A stretch of 64,000 nucleotides of DNA, from positions 248,001-312,000 of the forward strand of contig WLWQ01000002.1 of assembly GCA_012103535.1 (NCBI GenBank). The letters are read 5' to 3'. Position 1 is the stretch's first letter. Every line of letters begins with the position of its first letter. The notes beneath the pieces are model-generated. The model was not told the origin of the DNA. It made no database searches and was given only the letters and a program-made list of their open reading frames with translations. The DNA is from Pseudomonadales bacterium. GTDB taxonomy: Bacteria > Pseudomonadota > Gammaproteobacteria > Pseudomonadales > Pseudohongiellaceae. The translations under genes were made by a program, and so were the position numbers. Of this stretch, positions 1 through 10,134 are shown one piece after another.

Positions 1-673
1 GCTTCTTTGGTTTCTTGCCGGGGAACTGTTCGATACTGTCAGTGTTAAAGGCAGAGCATTTTTTGTGCAGCGGACACTGCTTACACAATGGTGAAGAGCG
101 TGTACAAACAGTAGCGCCTAAATCCATTATCGCCTGGGTGTATGCTGCTACTTCTTTTTTGGGCGTGTGTTTTTCGGCAATTCCCCAGAGCTCATTTTTA
201 ACAGCCGATTGTTCTGACCATCCTGGGATCGCATGAAAGCGAGTCAGTACCCGTTTGACATTACCGTCCAGGATTGGGGCGTGAATGTTCATACTGAGCG
301 CGGCGATGGCTCCTGCTGTGGAACGGCCAATTCCTGGCAGGGATTCTAGTCCTTCAATTGATCGAGGAAACTTACCTTCATAATCATTTACAACGCACTG
401 CGCTGTCTTGTGAAGATTGCGCGCGCGAGCGTAGTACCCCAGTCCAGTCCACAGGTGCAACACTTGATCGGTGTTTGCGCTAGCTAATTTATCAACAGTT
501 GGAAATCGTTCCATGAATCTTTGGAAATAGGGAATGACAGTTGCAACTTGAGTTTGCTGCAACATGATTTCAGAAATCCAGACGCGATAGGGAGTTGGAT
601 TTTTCTGCCAGGGTAAATCGTGTCGACCGTGTTTTTCAAACCACTGCAGTATGTTGTCGGAAAAATCGGTCAC
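1..673 (-). CDS. mutY: A/G-specific adenine DNA glycosylase MutY (3' end beyond window)
   Basis: MutY removes adenine mispaired with 8-oxoguanine in base-excision repair. Reading the minus strand from a GTG at 673 gives a continuous frame to the left edge with no stop, beginning VTDFSDNILQWFEKHGRHDL. It contains the helix-hairpin-helix segment LPGIGRSTAGAI, the catalytic Asp region LDGNVKRV and a 4Fe-4S motif C-X6-C-X2-C-X5-C (CTRSSPLCKQCPLHKKC). About 224 residues are visible; the family is about 350, so the C-terminal 8-oxoG-recognition domain lies outside. The GTG is only 6 bases after the asmA stop, so the two genes are probably co-transcribed, an arrangement common in gammaproteobacteria. 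The start is inferred from family N-termini; no ATG fits. Confidence 0.93.
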   Translation of the reverse strand, partial: MTDFSDNILQWFEKHGRHDLPWQKNPTPYRVWISEIMLQQTQVATVIPYFQRFMERFPTVDKLASANTDQVLHLWTGLGYYARARNLHKTAQCVVNDYEGKFPRSIEGLESLPGIGRSTAGAIAALSMNIHAPILDGNVKRVLTRFHAIPGWSEQSAVKNELWGIAEKHTPKKEVAAYTQAIMDLGATVCTRSSPLCKQCPLHKKCSAFNTDSIEQFPGKKPKK

Positions 674-679
674 GGTGGC

Positions 680-2749
680 TTAGTTAAGAATTCTGCGTAA
701 AAGTCCGCGCGCGGTTTCTTCGAGATCTTCTGGAACCTGATCGGTGATTTCCTCTTGCAAGCGGCTACGTAGAGCATTGGATCCGAGTTGCGTAAATAAC
801 TCACGCACTCTGGCAAAGTCTGGACGACAATACTGACTGACCTCGTCAGCAAAACGCGCATTGCAAGTAACTGGCCAAGGTACATCGTGATAGAGCTCAT
901 TAATGGGAATAGTCTGAGCCTCGGGTGGGCCCAGGATAGCGAACTGTAAATCGTAATTAAACGTGCCTGCTGCCAGGTCCACGCCACCGTCACCGCTGAC
1001 GTCGAAATTATCCATGCGCAATTTAATTTCCTGATTTTCGGTAATGCCGTCTTCCAACAAAATGTAACCGCCCAGTTCGGTAAACCGCAGCACGTCTGGC
1101 CATTGTTGGATTGATTCACCGGTAGGGCTGAGGGCAGCAATGGCAGTAAATACTTGTTTTATCAAACTAATGTCAACGGTATTGTCGCTTATCGCAAACG
1201 TAGTAGAACCATTTAAGGTGTTTAACAGTTCGTTCGTCGTAGAACCTGCCGCCACGTAATTTGCTTCTACGTCGAGTTGACCGGTTACCGTATTTAAGCG
1301 GGAGATCGCCGGCGCGAACTCAATAATGTTTAGTTGATTGAGTAAGAGTTGAGTTTCTAGGGACGCGTCATCTCCACGAGTATCGACTCGAAGCAAGCCT
1401 TGCGCAGTGCCGTTATACAAACTGGTGGGTTGCAATTCGATATCCAGCACGCCGTCTTCAACGTTGGTAAACAGATTGACGTCACGAATCACCAGATCGT
1501 TAGCAGTGATGGATTCAATAGCGACACTGCCAAGCACATTAAAAGATTGCAAAGAATCAAAGGGTAGTTCGATATCGCTTCCGCGCGGAGATTGTGGCGC
1601 AGCCGCAGCGAGATCATTTTCACTCTGCTCCTCGTCTTCGCTACTTTCCTCTGTTGGCGTAAAAGGTGAAAAATCGATACTACTGGTAATGACTTCGTAA
1701 CGAACATTAGTAGGAACAAAATCGGTAGCAAAACGAATGTCGCCATTCGCTTGTATGTCTGTTCTGCCAAGGGTGGCGCTAAAGTCAGCTAGCGTCACTT
1801 GCGTTGCATCACCGTTTAGCTCGAGATTAAAACCGAAATCCTGAGTCGACGTGATTTCACCGGAGAATTCTTCTGGTGCATCTACATAGCCCAGAGTTTG
1901 AAGTAAACCCATGACATCGAAGTTGTTAGATTCAAGAGCACCATCGAAGGACAAATTTTCGTTGAAATCTCTCACTGCAATTGCGCCAGTAACTAACACG
2001 GGCGTAATAGAAAAATTAATGTTCGCAATATCAATATTGCCATTATTAACATCTGCGGTAATTGTGCTGCGGAATCCCATCGGTAACGGTGTGCTCATGC
2101 CGTTGTTGAGGAAGCTAAAGTTTAAGTCGAGATCGAACGGCCTTCCTTCTATGTTGGTATCGCTGCTATCGACATTCAAATTATTAATGCTGTAACGAAT
2201 TCCCTGCTGAACGTTTTGAATGTCGACGCTGGCATTCGCAATTCGAATGCGTTCAAACGAAAGGGTAACAGTGTCTTGTTCGGTTTCTATGTCAGCTACA
2301 GGAGCACTTTCGAATTCCTCATCGACTTCCTCATCGGGTTCCTCATCGAGATCTGCAAGTGGATCATTCACCGACCAGATATTATTGCCGGTGGCGTCCG
2401 TATACACATTGATATGGAAATCATCTGCGCTCAATTCACGGATATAAACATCACCACTCAGCAGTGATCTAACGTCTACTGCCAATACTGCAGCAGAAGT
2501 TGATGCAAGTTCCTGGTTAAACGCCGGATTACGGAAGCGAACATCATTTAAAGTTAACCCCAGGGTAGGAAACAAATTGATACCCATGTCGCCTGCAATG
2601 GTGAGTTCATAGCCCGTGCTACTCAGTACCGCTTCCTGGATGGCGTTTTTGTTCCGTTCGGTATTCACCGAACTGATGAGTATGACGCCCGCTATGATTA
2701 CCAGGACGGCAAATGCACCGATGACTTTGAGGAAATTTTTGAAATTCAT
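680..2749 (-). CDS. asmA: AsmA family outer-membrane biogenesis/lipid-transport protein
   Basis: A 689-residue AsmA-type protein. Residues 8-28 form one N-terminal membrane anchor (FLKVIGAFAVLVIIAGVIL), followed by a long periplasmic part rich in beta repeats with the family pattern of D-X-R/N hydrophobic strands (SLLSGDVYIRELSADDFHINV) and a C-terminal AsmA region near residues 430-620. AsmA-like proteins are thought to be bridge-like lipid carriers between inner and outer membranes. Two acidic, low-complexity inserts stand out, about residues 128-160 (DEEPDEEVDEEF) and 365-390. Upstream is the divergent hisB; downstream, mutY starts 6 bases after the stop. The start ATG precedes the anchor directly, as expected for the family. 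Confidence 0.9.
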   Translation of the reverse strand: MNFKNFLKVIGAFAVLVIIAGVILISSVNTERNKNAIQEAVLSSTGYELTIAGDMGINLFPTLGLTLNDVRFRNPAFNQELASTSAAVLAVDVRSLLSGDVYIRELSADDFHINVYTDATGNNIWSVNDPLADLDEEPDEEVDEEFESAPVADIETEQDTVTLSFERIRIANASVDIQNVQQGIRYSINNLNVDSSDTNIEGRPFDLDLNFSFLNNGMSTPLPMGFRSTITADVNNGNIDIANINFSITPVLVTGAIAVRDFNENLSFDGALESNNFDVMGLLQTLGYVDAPEEFSGEITSTQDFGFNLELNGDATQVTLADFSATLGRTDIQANGDIRFATDFVPTNVRYEVITSSIDFSPFTPTEESSEDEEQSENDLAAAAPQSPRGSDIELPFDSLQSFNVLGSVAIESITANDLVIRDVNLFTNVEDGVLDIELQPTSLYNGTAQGLLRVDTRGDDASLETQLLLNQLNIIEFAPAISRLNTVTGQLDVEANYVAAGSTTNELLNTLNGSTTFAISDNTVDISLIKQVFTAIAALSPTGESIQQWPDVLRFTELGGYILLEDGITENQEIKLRMDNFDVSGDGGVDLAAGTFNYDLQFAILGPPEAQTIPINELYHDVPWPVTCNARFADEVSQYCRPDFARVRELFTQLGSNALRSRLQEEITDQVPEDLEETARGLLRRILN

Positions 2750-2914
2750 GCTATGAACTGCGAATAAATGCTGAATGCAGTGTACCGGAATGGATTTGGC
2801 TGTGCACGGTTGCAGCGCTCAAATGTTTGCTTAGAAACATGAAGTATGAGCTGAGTAGCATATCTGTATGAAAGTCAGGTCATTTCCTGCCTTTCCCTTC
2901 CTCGTAGCCGGCAT

Positions 2915-2920
2915 TATAAT
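2915..2920 (+). promoter_or_regulatory. -10 element for the hisBHAF genes
   Basis: A perfect TATAAT lies 29 bases before the chosen hisB ATG. No good -35 hexamer is visible 16-18 bases upstream (TTTCCC-like). It sits inside the upstream extension of the hisB reading frame, which argues that translation does not begin at the earlier ATG at 2868. Confidence 0.5.
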
Positions 2921-2948
2921 GCGCACTTTCTTCAATTCAGGATCCCCG

Positions 2949-3560
2949 ATGAGCGACGCAGCTCCTTCCGCAGAACCCCGCCAGGCAAGTGTTGAGCGGA
3001 ATACCAAAGAAACTCAGATTGCTATTTCAATAAACCTCGATGGGTCGGGGCAGCTTGAAGTGGAATCGGGTTTGCCTTTTCTCGACCATATGCTGGACCA
3101 GATTGCCCGGCACGGTCTCATCGATCTTTCAATAAAAGCCAAAGGCGATCTGGAAATCGACGCCCACCATACCGTGGAAGATATAGGCATTACTCTTGGC
3201 CAGGCGATTAATGAGGCGTTGGATAAGACTGGTATTCGACGTTATGGCCATGCTTATGTTCCTTTGGATGAAGCGCTCTCCAGAGTAGTGATCGATTTCT
3301 CTGGCAGACCAGGTCTCGAATACCACGTGGATTTTGTCAAAGGCACTGTCGGAAATTTTGATGTTGACCTCTTCCATGAATTTTTTCAGGGATTTGTGAA
3401 TCACGCGTTCGTCACCCTGCATATCGATAATATTCGCGGCAAAAACAATCATCATCAGATTGAAACTATTTTTAAAGCGTTCGGTCGGGCGTTGCGGATG
3501 GCAATCGAACTCGACCCTCGACAAGTTGGTGTTGTCCCATCTACTAAGGGCTCATTGTAG
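2949..3560 (+). CDS. hisB: Imidazoleglycerol-phosphate dehydratase HisB
   Basis: Catalyses dehydration of imidazole glycerol phosphate to imidazole acetol phosphate, step six of histidine biosynthesis (cytoplasm). The metal-binding motifs are clear: [15 protein letters not shown], the HHTVED motif, and NNHHQIE near the C-terminus. This is the monofunctional form; the HisN-type phosphatase domain fused to it in enterics is absent. The frame is open from 2868, but the ATG at 2949 (MSDAAPSAE) is preferred. It has AGG seven bases upstream, lies just after a TATAAT, and gives 203 residues, near the family norm of about 195-200. First gene of hisB-hisH-hisA-hisF. Confidence 0.95.
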   Translation: MSDAAPSAEPRQASVERNTKETQIAISINLDGSGQLEVESGLPFLDHMLDQIARHGLIDLSIKAKGDLEIDAHHTVEDIGITLGQAINEALDKTGIRRYGHAYVPLDEALSRVVIDFSGRPGLEYHVDFVKGTVGNFDVDLFHEFFQGFVNHAFVTLHIDNIRGKNNHHQIETIFKAFGRALRMAIELDPRQVGVVPSTKGSL

Positions 3561-3587
3561 ACCCTCAATCACTCTGACATTTGTCTC

Positions 3588-4244
3588 ATGAATAAAGTTG
3601 CAGTCATCGATTACGGCATGGGTAATCTCCACTCTGTTGCAAAAGCAGTGGAGCACGTCGGCCGTGAACTCGGTGAAGAAACTGAAGTAACCGTTACACC
3701 CGATGCTAATCTTATTGCCGCTGCGGATCGGGTAATCTTTCCCGGTGTTGGTGCGATCCGTGATTGCATGGCGGAAATCAATCGATTAAACGTTGGTCAA
3801 ATCGTCGAAGAGGCGATGAAGACAAAACCTGTGTTAGCTATTTGTGTTGGGATGCAGGCACTAATGCAACATAGCGAAGAGAATGACGGTGTGGATTGTC
3901 TTGGTTTCATGCAAGGTAAGGTGCGGTTTTTTGGGGAACCACTCTTGAACAATGAAGGGCAACGCTTAAAAGTTCCACACATGGGATGGAATGAAGTTTC
4001 TCAAACTCAAAAACATCCTTTGTGGAAAAATGTACCTGATAACAGTCGGTTTTATTTTGTGCATAGCTATTACGTCGAATCAACCGACACAAAAAAGATT
4101 ACTGGTGTCACGGCTTACGGTAAGGAAGTGGTTGCCACCCTGGCGGATGACAATATTTTTGCTACACAGTTTCATCCAGAAAAATCGCAAACAGTCGGAC
4201 TAACATTACTGCGCAATTTTCTGCAGTGGGATGGACAAACGTAA
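3588..4244 (+). CDS. hisH: Imidazole glycerol phosphate synthase, glutaminase subunit HisH
   Basis: Class I glutamine amidotransferase that hydrolyses glutamine and channels ammonia to HisF. It has the nucleophile region [12 protein letters not shown] (Cys within ICVGMQ) and the His-Glu pair in FHPEKS near the C-terminus. At 218 residues it is slightly longer than usual (about 200-215) because of a few extra residues after VGREL. Its TAA overlaps the hisA ATG by one base (TAATG), implying translational coupling. No strong ribosome-binding site precedes its own ATG. Confidence 0.96.
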   Translation: MNKVAVIDYGMGNLHSVAKAVEHVGRELGEETEVTVTPDANLIAAADRVIFPGVGAIRDCMAEINRLNVGQIVEEAMKTKPVLAICVGMQALMQHSEENDGVDCLGFMQGKVRFFGEPLLNNEGQRLKVPHMGWNEVSQTQKHPLWKNVPDNSRFYFVHSYYVESTDTKKITGVTAYGKEVVATLADDNIFATQFHPEKSQTVGLTLLRNFLQWDGQT

Positions 4245-4993
4245 TGCTTGTTATTCCTGCAATAGATTTGAAAGATGGTCAGTGTGTACGCCTGCGACAA
4301 GGTCGCATGGAAGATTCAACGGTATTCTCCGATGACCCAGTCAAGATGGCAGGACATTGGCTGGAGCAAGGCGCGAAGCGATTGCACATTGTTGACTTGA
4401 ATGGAGCGTTTGCAGGCACGCCGGTGAATGCAGAAATCGTCACTGCAATTGCTCAGGCTTATCCAAATCTTCCTATTCAAATTGGCGGCGGCATTCGTAA
4501 TCTCGAAAGCGCTCAGTTTTATGTTGATGCCGGGGTTCAATTCATCATCATTGGCACCGCTGCTGTTAAAGATCCTGATCTGGTAAAAGCAGCGTGCCAG
4601 GCATTCCCGGGAAAGATTATTGTTGGCCTCGATGCAGTAGATGGCAAGGTAGCAACTGAAGGCTGGGCCGATGTGTCGGAGGTCACGGCTATTGAGCTTG
4701 CTGAAACCTTTTCTGACTTCGGTGTAGCTGCGATTGTTTACACTGATATTTCCCGCGATGGCATGATGCAGGGCTGTAATGTCGATGGGACAGTAGAGTT
4801 GGCAAGCAAGAGCGCGATTCCAATCATAGCCTCCGGTGGCATTGCCAAGCTGGCAGACATTGTCGACTTGCAAGGCTCTGCGCAGACTGAAACTGGCGCG
4901 GGTATTGTAGGTGCTATAACCGGGCGGGCAATCTATGAAGGGACTCTCGATCTAGCTGAGGCGCAAGCATACTGTGACGGAGAGGAAGAGTAA
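4244..4993 (+). CDS. hisA: Phosphoribosylformimino-5-aminoimidazole carboxamide ribotide isomerase HisA
   Basis: A TIM-barrel isomerase converting ProFAR to PRFAR in histidine synthesis. The start is set at the ATG overlapping the hisH stop, giving [17 protein letters not shown], the canonical N-terminus with the first catalytic Asp (AIDLKDG). A second Asp is in [12 protein letters not shown], and phosphate-binding glycines are in IGGGIRN and IASGGIAKL. 249 residues, normal length. A frame extension upstream (from 4226) adds only six residues inside hisH and is unlikely to be used. Confidence 0.96.
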   Translation: MLVIPAIDLKDGQCVRLRQGRMEDSTVFSDDPVKMAGHWLEQGAKRLHIVDLNGAFAGTPVNAEIVTAIAQAYPNLPIQIGGGIRNLESAQFYVDAGVQFIIIGTAAVKDPDLVKAACQAFPGKIIVGLDAVDGKVATEGWADVSEVTAIELAETFSDFGVAAIVYTDISRDGMMQGCNVDGTVELASKSAIPIIASGGIAKLADIVDLQGSAQTETGAGIVGAITGRAIYEGTLDLAEAQAYCDGEEE

Positions 4994-4996
4994 GTA

Positions 4997-5770
4997 ATGG
5001 GATTGGCGAAACGAATAATTCCCTGTCTCGATTGCGACAAAGGCCGTGTGGTAAAAGGCGTCAAGTTTGTCGACATCCGCGACGCTGGTGATCCGGTTGA
5101 AGTCGCCAAGCGCTATTGCGACGCGGGCGCCGATGAAATTACTTTTCTCGACATTACCGCAAGCCATGAAGATAGAAATACAACAGTAGAAACTGTTCGT
5201 GCTATCGCCGGGCAAGTGTTTATTCCTTTAACTGTTGGTGGCGGCATTCGAACGCTGGAAGACATTCGCACCATGTTGAATGCCGGGGCAGACAAAGTCG
5301 GGATAAATACAGCGGCGGTTAACAATCCTGAATTTGTGCGTGAAGCAGCCGCGCGTTTCGGCTCGCAATGTATTGTTGTGGCCGTGGATGCAAAACAGGT
5401 ATCTGCAGAGGGCGAACCTCTGAAGTGGGAAATCTTCACTCACGGTGGTAGAAATCCTACTGGTCTCGATGCCATCGAATGGGTCAAGCGCATGGTGGAT
5501 TATGGTGCCGGGGAAATTCTGCTGACGAGCATGGATCGCGATGGTACCAAGATTGGTTTTGATCTCGCGCTCAACAAAACTGTAAGCCAGGCTGTGCAAG
5601 TGCCAGTGATCGCATCAGGCGGTGTTGGTAATCTGCAGCATTTAGCGGAAGGCGTTTTAGATGGCGAAGCGGATGCCGTGCTAGCCGCTTCTATTTTTCA
5701 TTTCGGTGAATACACGATAAAAGAAGCCAAACAACACATGGCTTCTAGAGGTATAGAGGTCAGGTTGTAG
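4997..5770 (+). CDS. hisF: Imidazole glycerol phosphate synthase, cyclase subunit HisF
   Basis: The TIM-barrel cyclase partner of HisH; uses ammonia to form imidazole glycerol phosphate and AICAR. Diagnostic segments are [17 protein letters not shown] (catalytic Asp of LDCDKG), [17 protein letters not shown] (second catalytic Asp) and [10 protein letters not shown]. 257 residues, full length. It begins three bases after the hisA stop with a purine-rich AGAGGAAGAG just before. hisI and hisE are not here but at 48.6-49.4 kb; hisG, hisD and hisC are not in the window. Confidence 0.97.
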   Translation: MGLAKRIIPCLDCDKGRVVKGVKFVDIRDAGDPVEVAKRYCDAGADEITFLDITASHEDRNTTVETVRAIAGQVFIPLTVGGGIRTLEDIRTMLNAGADKVGINTAAVNNPEFVREAAARFGSQCIVVAVDAKQVSAEGEPLKWEIFTHGGRNPTGLDAIEWVKRMVDYGAGEILLTSMDRDGTKIGFDLALNKTVSQAVQVPVIASGGVGNLQHLAEGVLDGEADAVLAASIFHFGEYTIKEAKQHMASRGIEVRL

Positions 5771-5775
5771 GAATA

Positions 5776-5823
5776 CCTTCATACGGCACAATACTTCGTC
5801 AGAAGTATTGTGCCGTATGAAGG
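5776..5823. terminator. Long perfect inverted repeat between convergent hisF and ctpA
   Basis: Two 22-base arms (5776-5797 and 5802-5823) are exact reverse complements separated by the tetraloop GTCA. The arm starts CCTTCATACGGCACAA. The hairpin lies six bases after the hisF stop and 34 bases before the ctpA stop, so it could end transcription in both directions. No U-tract follows on either strand, so a simple intrinsic terminator is not proven. Confidence 0.6.
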
Positions 5824-5857
5824 AAATCTTGGAACGTGTGATATTGAGTTCTATATT

Positions 5858-7201
5858 CTAGTTATCGCGCTGGGCGAAGGTGCCTGAAGTATTCACTCGC
5901 CGTTGCGGCGTAAACGCATTGATACCCTTTAATACGTTCAATGCCTCATTGAGCGGATAATCTGTAACTAAGATTTCTTCGGCAGAGATAAGTGCGTTCG
6001 CCATTTCGTCATTAGTTTCTGCTTCATCGTTGGCGTTATCCAATCGATTCGGTAAATCCGACTCACTCACCTGGGCAACGCTTCTGGAACGACGTGTTAC
6101 GAAGGCATTCTCAACAACGATGTCTGGATCAATTCCTTGGGCTTGAATGGAGCGACCACTAGGCGTGAAATACAAAGATGTCGTTAGTTTAATCGCCCTT
6201 TGTTCTGCTAATGGCATAACAGTTTGTACCGAGCCTTTGCCAAAACTGCGTGTACCCATAATGATAGCCCGACCGTGATCTTGCAGTGCACCTGCAACAA
6301 TTTCGGAAGCTGAAGCAGAACCATTATTTATAAGCACGACCAAAGGAATTTCACTAGCGACGGTATTCGTTGTCGCCATAAACTCCATGTCATTGCTTTC
6401 AAGACGACCTTGGGTATAAACAATGCGGCCTTGATCTATAAAAGCATCAACCACACCAACCGATGCCTGTAACACACCTCCTGGATTATTGCGCAAGTCC
6501 AGCACCATGCCTTTTAGATCTTCATTTTCTGCATACAATTCTTCTATTTCTTCTTCGATCTCGTTCGCCGTGTTCGCACGGAACTGAGAAATGCGTAAAT
6601 AGGCATAGCCCGGCTCTATGATGCGACTGCGTACGCTGTTGATGGCGATGACTTCGCGAGTAATAGTGAGATCGAATGGTTCTCGATTTTCTCGAGCAAT
6701 GGTTATGGTGACTTGAGTACCTGGTTCGCCGCGCATAAGATTGGCCGCTTCTTCCGGTAAGATTTGCCGCGTGGGTCTATTGTTTATCTGAATAATGAGG
6801 TCGCCTGCTTCAATACCTGCTCTGTCGGCTGGAGTGTCATCGATTGGGCTAATTACTTTGATATAACCATTCTCTCTTCCCACTTCTATGCCCAATCCAC
6901 CAAATTCTCCAGTGGTGGTTTCTTGCAACATATCGAATTCATTTTCTACTACATAAGCAGAATGTGGATCGAGCCCTGAAAGCATGCCGCGAATCGCATT
7001 TTCTAATAGTGTTTTGTCATCGACTTCTTCCACATAAGACATGCGGATTCGATCCAAAGCCTCGGTGAACATCCTCACTTCATCCAAAGGCAGCGGAAGT
7101 GGTTCTGGTTGATTTTCCTGAGCCAGGGAAGAAAAAGGCAATAAAACACAAACGAGTGTAGAGGCTACAAGATTTCTCTTTATGCTCGCGGGCAATGTCA
7201 T
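5858..7201 (-). CDS. ctpA: S41 family C-terminal processing peptidase (CtpA type)
   Basis: Periplasmic serine protease that cleaves the C-termini of envelope proteins, including murein hydrolases in related species. Layout: signal peptide 1-27 (hydrophobic LVASTLVCVLLPFSSLA), N-terminal helical part, PDZ domain about 98-180 (GGLGIEVGRENGYIKV), then the S41 core. The catalytic dyad is likely Ser297 in NNGSASASEIVAG and Lys322 in FGKGSVQ, 25 residues apart as in Tsp/Prc. 447 residues, typical for CtpA. It follows envC on the same strand, as in Pseudomonas (gpmI-envC-ctpA), though a 189-base gap with a tandem repeat separates them. Confidence 0.94.
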   Translation of the reverse strand: MTLPASIKRNLVASTLVCVLLPFSSLAQENQPEPLPLPLDEVRMFTEALDRIRMSYVEEVDDKTLLENAIRGMLSGLDPHSAYVVENEFDMLQETTTGEFGGLGIEVGRENGYIKVISPIDDTPADRAGIEAGDLIIQINNRPTRQILPEEAANLMRGEPGTQVTITIARENREPFDLTITREVIAINSVRSRIIEPGYAYLRISQFRANTANEIEEEIEELYAENEDLKGMVLDLRNNPGGVLQASVGVVDAFIDQGRIVYTQGRLESNDMEFMATTNTVASEIPLVVLINNGSASASEIVAGALQDHGRAIIMGTRSFGKGSVQTVMPLAEQRAIKLTTSLYFTPSGRSIQAQGIDPDIVVENAFVTRRSRSVAQVSESDLPNRLDNANDEAETNDEMANALISAEEILVTDYPLNEALNVLKGINAFTPQRRVNTSGTFAQRDN

Positions 7202-7326
7202 AGGGGCTTCCTGAGTAACTTTTTCCGTTTATAGGTTGGGCTTAATAGTTTCAGTTTATACCTAAATTGGCAAATCCTCGTGAGATAAGACCCACAAAAT
7301 TACAATTTGATTGCAAGGCTCTATTT

Positions 7327-7374
7327 ATAGGGGCCTCTGGGTAATAGGGGCCTCTGGGTAATAGGGGCCTCTGG
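7327..7374. repeat. Three tandem copies of a 17-bp unit
   Basis: The core GGGCCTCTGG recurs at 7331, 7348 and 7365, each preceded by ATAG. The unit is GGGCCTCTGGGTAATAG, with exactly 17-base spacing. It lies in the 189-base gap between envC and ctpA. GGGCCTC is nearly self-complementary (GAGGCCC/GGGCCTC), so each copy could also bind a dimeric protein. Function unknown. Confidence 0.85.
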
Positions 7375-7390
7375 ATAAGACCGTCAACAG

Positions 7391-8542
7391 CTAGCGCAGC
7401 CAGTTTTGGGGATTCTGGGCTTCCCCCCGATAGCGAATTTCGAAATACAGACCGGCGTTTCCGCTTGACCCACCATCGCCCGAAGTGGCTATTGTATCCC
7501 CCACATCGACCCACTCTCCGGCGGGTAAGGCAAGTGTCTGGTTACGCCCGTATAGGCTCATGTATCCGTTTCCATGGTCAACGATGACCAGCAAGCCAGA
7601 GCCCCTTAACCAATCGGAAAAAACCACGCGCCCGGCATGCACGCCTTGTACCTGTGAACCAATGGGGGCAGTTATGGTGATTCCTTGCCGAATCAGATTG
7701 CCGTCGCCGTAAGCACTACCAAAGCGGGTGGCAATTGATCCTTCGAGAGGGAAAGGCAAGGAACCACGCTCGTCAGCAAAAGGCGGGACATCTGCAAAAC
7801 TGGTAACGCCTTCCATTGCGCGGCGAATTTCTTCCAGCAAGGCTGCCAATTCAGCCTGGCTACTTTCTAATGAGGCTAGCTCATCGTTACGGGTAGCAAT
7901 ATCTTGATTAAGTGCAGATAAAGCGCCCGCCCGATTTTCCTTTGCATCGTTTAGTGCTTCGGCTTCTGATAATAACTGCTGTTGTTGTGTGTTTAGTTCA
8001 TTAAAGGTGACGGCTAAACTTTCATTTACTCGCTCAAGTTCGTTCAATGAGTTGCGGTAGCTTTCTATTTTATTTATTTGTGAATCGGAAAAGACTCGAG
8101 AGTAATGCAGCATGCGTGAGCTTTCAGAAATGTCTTCCTGGTTTAATAAGATCTTTACAAAGTTTTGATCGTTACTTAAATACGCCATACGAATGGCCTG
8201 GCTCAATAATGTTTGTCCGGTCTCGATATTAGATCTAAGAGTCGCTTGCTGTGCCTGCAAATTACTCAGCTCTGTTTCTCGCTCTGCAACTGTATTTTCC
8301 AAAACGCTTATTGCCTGACTCACACGGGTAACTTCTAGCTCTGCTTCACGTAACTGTTGTTCTGCCGAAGACTGGCGATCACTGGCGTCGTCAAGCCAGT
8401 TGCTGATTTCAGAGATGGCTGAGTTTATCGAGTCAAGTTCCTGTTGGGTTTGCTCAACTTGTTCTGCGCCATACAAAGAGCTGGCAAGTGAGAAGCAAAA
8501 GAAACTTATGATCAGGCTGGTGCGATTGGTAGAAAGCACCAT
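7391..8542 (-). CDS. envC: Murein hydrolase activator EnvC (LytM/M23 domain)
   Basis: EnvC-type septal factor that activates amidases during daughter-cell separation. It has a signal peptide (LIISFFCFSLASSLYGA), a long coiled coil over about residues 25-245 rich in Q, E and L heptads, and a C-terminal LytM (peptidase M23) domain about 265-383. This domain contains GITITAPIGSQVQGVHAG and VDHGNGYMSLYG. The zinc-ligand pattern HxH typical of active M23 enzymes is not evident (VDHGNGYMSLYGRN keeps one His), consistent with a non-catalytic activator. The ATG at 8542 is chosen because CAAGGG lies 8-9 bases upstream. An in-frame GTG at 8551 overlapping the gpmI stop is the alternative. Confidence 0.92.
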   Translation of the reverse strand: MVLSTNRTSLIISFFCFSLASSLYGAEQVEQTQQELDSINSAISEISNWLDDASDRQSSAEQQLREAELEVTRVSQAISVLENTVAERETELSNLQAQQATLRSNIETGQTLLSQAIRMAYLSNDQNFVKILLNQEDISESSRMLHYSRVFSDSQINKIESYRNSLNELERVNESLAVTFNELNTQQQQLLSEAEALNDAKENRAGALSALNQDIATRNDELASLESSQAELAALLEEIRRAMEGVTSFADVPPFADERGSLPFPLEGSIATRFGSAYGDGNLIRQGITITAPIGSQVQGVHAGRVVFSDWLRGSGLLVIVDHGNGYMSLYGRNQTLALPAGEWVDVGDTIATSGDGGSSGNAGLYFEIRYRGEAQNPQNWLR

Positions 8543-8547
8543 TGAGC

Positions 8548-10134
8548 TCACCCTTGATTTGCCGCCGGCAAATCTTCGTCCGTACTACTTTCCGTATTTA
8601 GCAGAAGCACGGTACCGGTCATCTCCTCAGGTATAGCGATATTAATCAAGGAAAGTAAGGTTGGCGCAATATCACAGAGACTTCCTTCGGATTTAAATTG
8701 GTAGTTGGGATCACCAACGTAAACCAGTGGTACTGGACCATTGGTGTGGGAAGTTAACGGTTGGTTCGTTTCGGGATCTAGCATTTGTTCCACGTTGCCA
8801 TGGTCAGCAGTTACCAGAAGATGTCCGTCGACTTCTTTAATGGCAGTAACGATTTGGCCCAGACATTTATCTACTGCCTCAACAGCTTTAACTGATGCGT
8901 CAAAGTCTCCGGTGTGGCCAACCATATCGCCGTTAGCATAATTGCAAATGATTGCATGGTATTTTCCCGACGTTATCGCTTCTACTAATTTGTCGGTTAC
9001 TTCGAACGCGGACATCTCCGGCTTAAGATCGTAAGTTTTTACTTTTGGAGATGGAATGAGTATTCGATCTTCATGTTCAAACGGTTCTTCACGGCCACCA
9101 TTAAAGAAGAAAGTAACATGGGCATATTTTTCAGTTTCTGAGATGCGTAATTGAGTCTTGCCCAAACTAGCCAGGTAAGCCCCCAATACGTTGTCCAATT
9201 CTTCGGGTGGATAGGCAACGGCAGCATCGATGTCCGCCGCGTATTCGGTAAGCATGACGAAATCGCCCAGCATTGGACGGGCTGCCCGTTCAAAACCGTC
9301 AAAATCATCATCAACAAATGCGCGGGTTATTTCCCGTGCCCGGTCCGCGCGAAAATTCATGAACACAACGACATCGCCATCATCCACCGTAGCAGATTGG
9401 CTTTTCTCATCACCTACCAATGTGGCCTGCACGAATTCATCATCTTCATCCCGTGCATAAGCGGCGTTTAGTGCGGCGCTAACATGGTCGTGACGATAAT
9501 CCGCTTTCGCTTCGGTGAGCATTTCGTAGGCAGGTTGCACTCGATCCCAGCGTTTGTCTCTATCCATTGCGTAGAAGCGCCCGCAGATTGAAGCGACTCT
9601 GCCCTTGCCGGATTCAAGTAGTGTTTCTTCTACCCTTAATAAAGAAGGAAGAGCACTGCGTGGCGGCGTATCACGACCGTCTAAAAAGGCGTGGAGATAG
9701 ATTTTGCTGGCGCCACGATCAGTAGCCAATTTGATCATCGCCATGATTTGATCTTCATGGCTGTGAATCCCGCCGGGAGAAAGCAATCCAAAAATGTGCA
9801 GAGCCGAATCAGAATCGATGACCTTGTCAACGGCAGCAGTCAGGATAGGGTTGTCAAAGAAGCTTCCTTCTTCTATATCTTTGTCGATGCGAGTCAAACT
9901 CTGATAGACCACACGCCCAGCGCCGAGATTCATATGACCGACTTCGGAATTACCCATTTGTCCGGCGGGCAATCCTACGGATTTTCCCGATGTGTCGATT
10001 AGGGTATGAGGCTGATTAGTCCAAAGATCGTCCCAGTTCGGGCTTTTGGCGGTGAATATGGCGTTATGGTCAGTTTCCTCGCGGTATCCCCAACCATCGA
10101 GAATAAGTAATAAAGCGGTTTTTCTAGCGCCCAT
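8548..10134 (-). CDS. gpmI: 2,3-bisphosphoglycerate-independent phosphoglycerate mutase GpmI
   Basis: Interconverts 3- and 2-phosphoglycerate in glycolysis/gluconeogenesis using two Mn ions. Motifs: [11 protein letters not shown] at the N-terminus (metal Asp), the nucleophile Ser63 in [49 protein letters not shown], and [11 protein letters not shown] near the C-terminus. 528 residues versus about 510 for the family. It is first in the minus-strand run gpmI-envC-ctpA and immediately precedes envC. Confidence 0.97.
   Translation of the reverse strand: MGARKTALLLILDGWGYREETDHNAIFTAKSPNWDDLWTNQPHTLIDTSGKSVGLPAGQMGNSEVGHMNLGAGRVVYQSLTRIDKDIEEGSFFDNPILTAAVDKVIDSDSALHIFGLLSPGGIHSHEDQIMAMIKLATDRGASKIYLHAFLDGRDTPPRSALPSLLRVEETLLESGKGRVASICGRFYAMDRDKRWDRVQPAYEMLTEAKADYRHDHVSAALNAAYARDEDDEFVQATLVGDEKSQSATVDDGDVVVFMNFRADRAREITRAFVDDDFDGFERAARPMLGDFVMLTEYAADIDAAVAYPPEELDNVLGAYLASLGKTQLRISETEKYAHVTFFFNGGREEPFEHEDRILIPSPKVKTYDLKPEMSAFEVTDKLVEAITSGKYHAIICNYANGDMVGHTGDFDASVKAVEAVDKCLGQIVTAIKEVDGHLLVTADHGNVEQMLDPETNQPLTSHTNGPVPLVYVGDPNYQFKSEGSLCDIAPTLLSLINIAIPEEMTGTVLLLNTESSTDEDLPAANQG

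Noticed and set aside
2868..2948. Upstream extension of the hisB frame (ATG at 2868)
   Set aside because: It would place the start before a TATAAT at 2915 and adds an N-terminus unlike the family; the ATG at 2949 has a ribosome-binding site.
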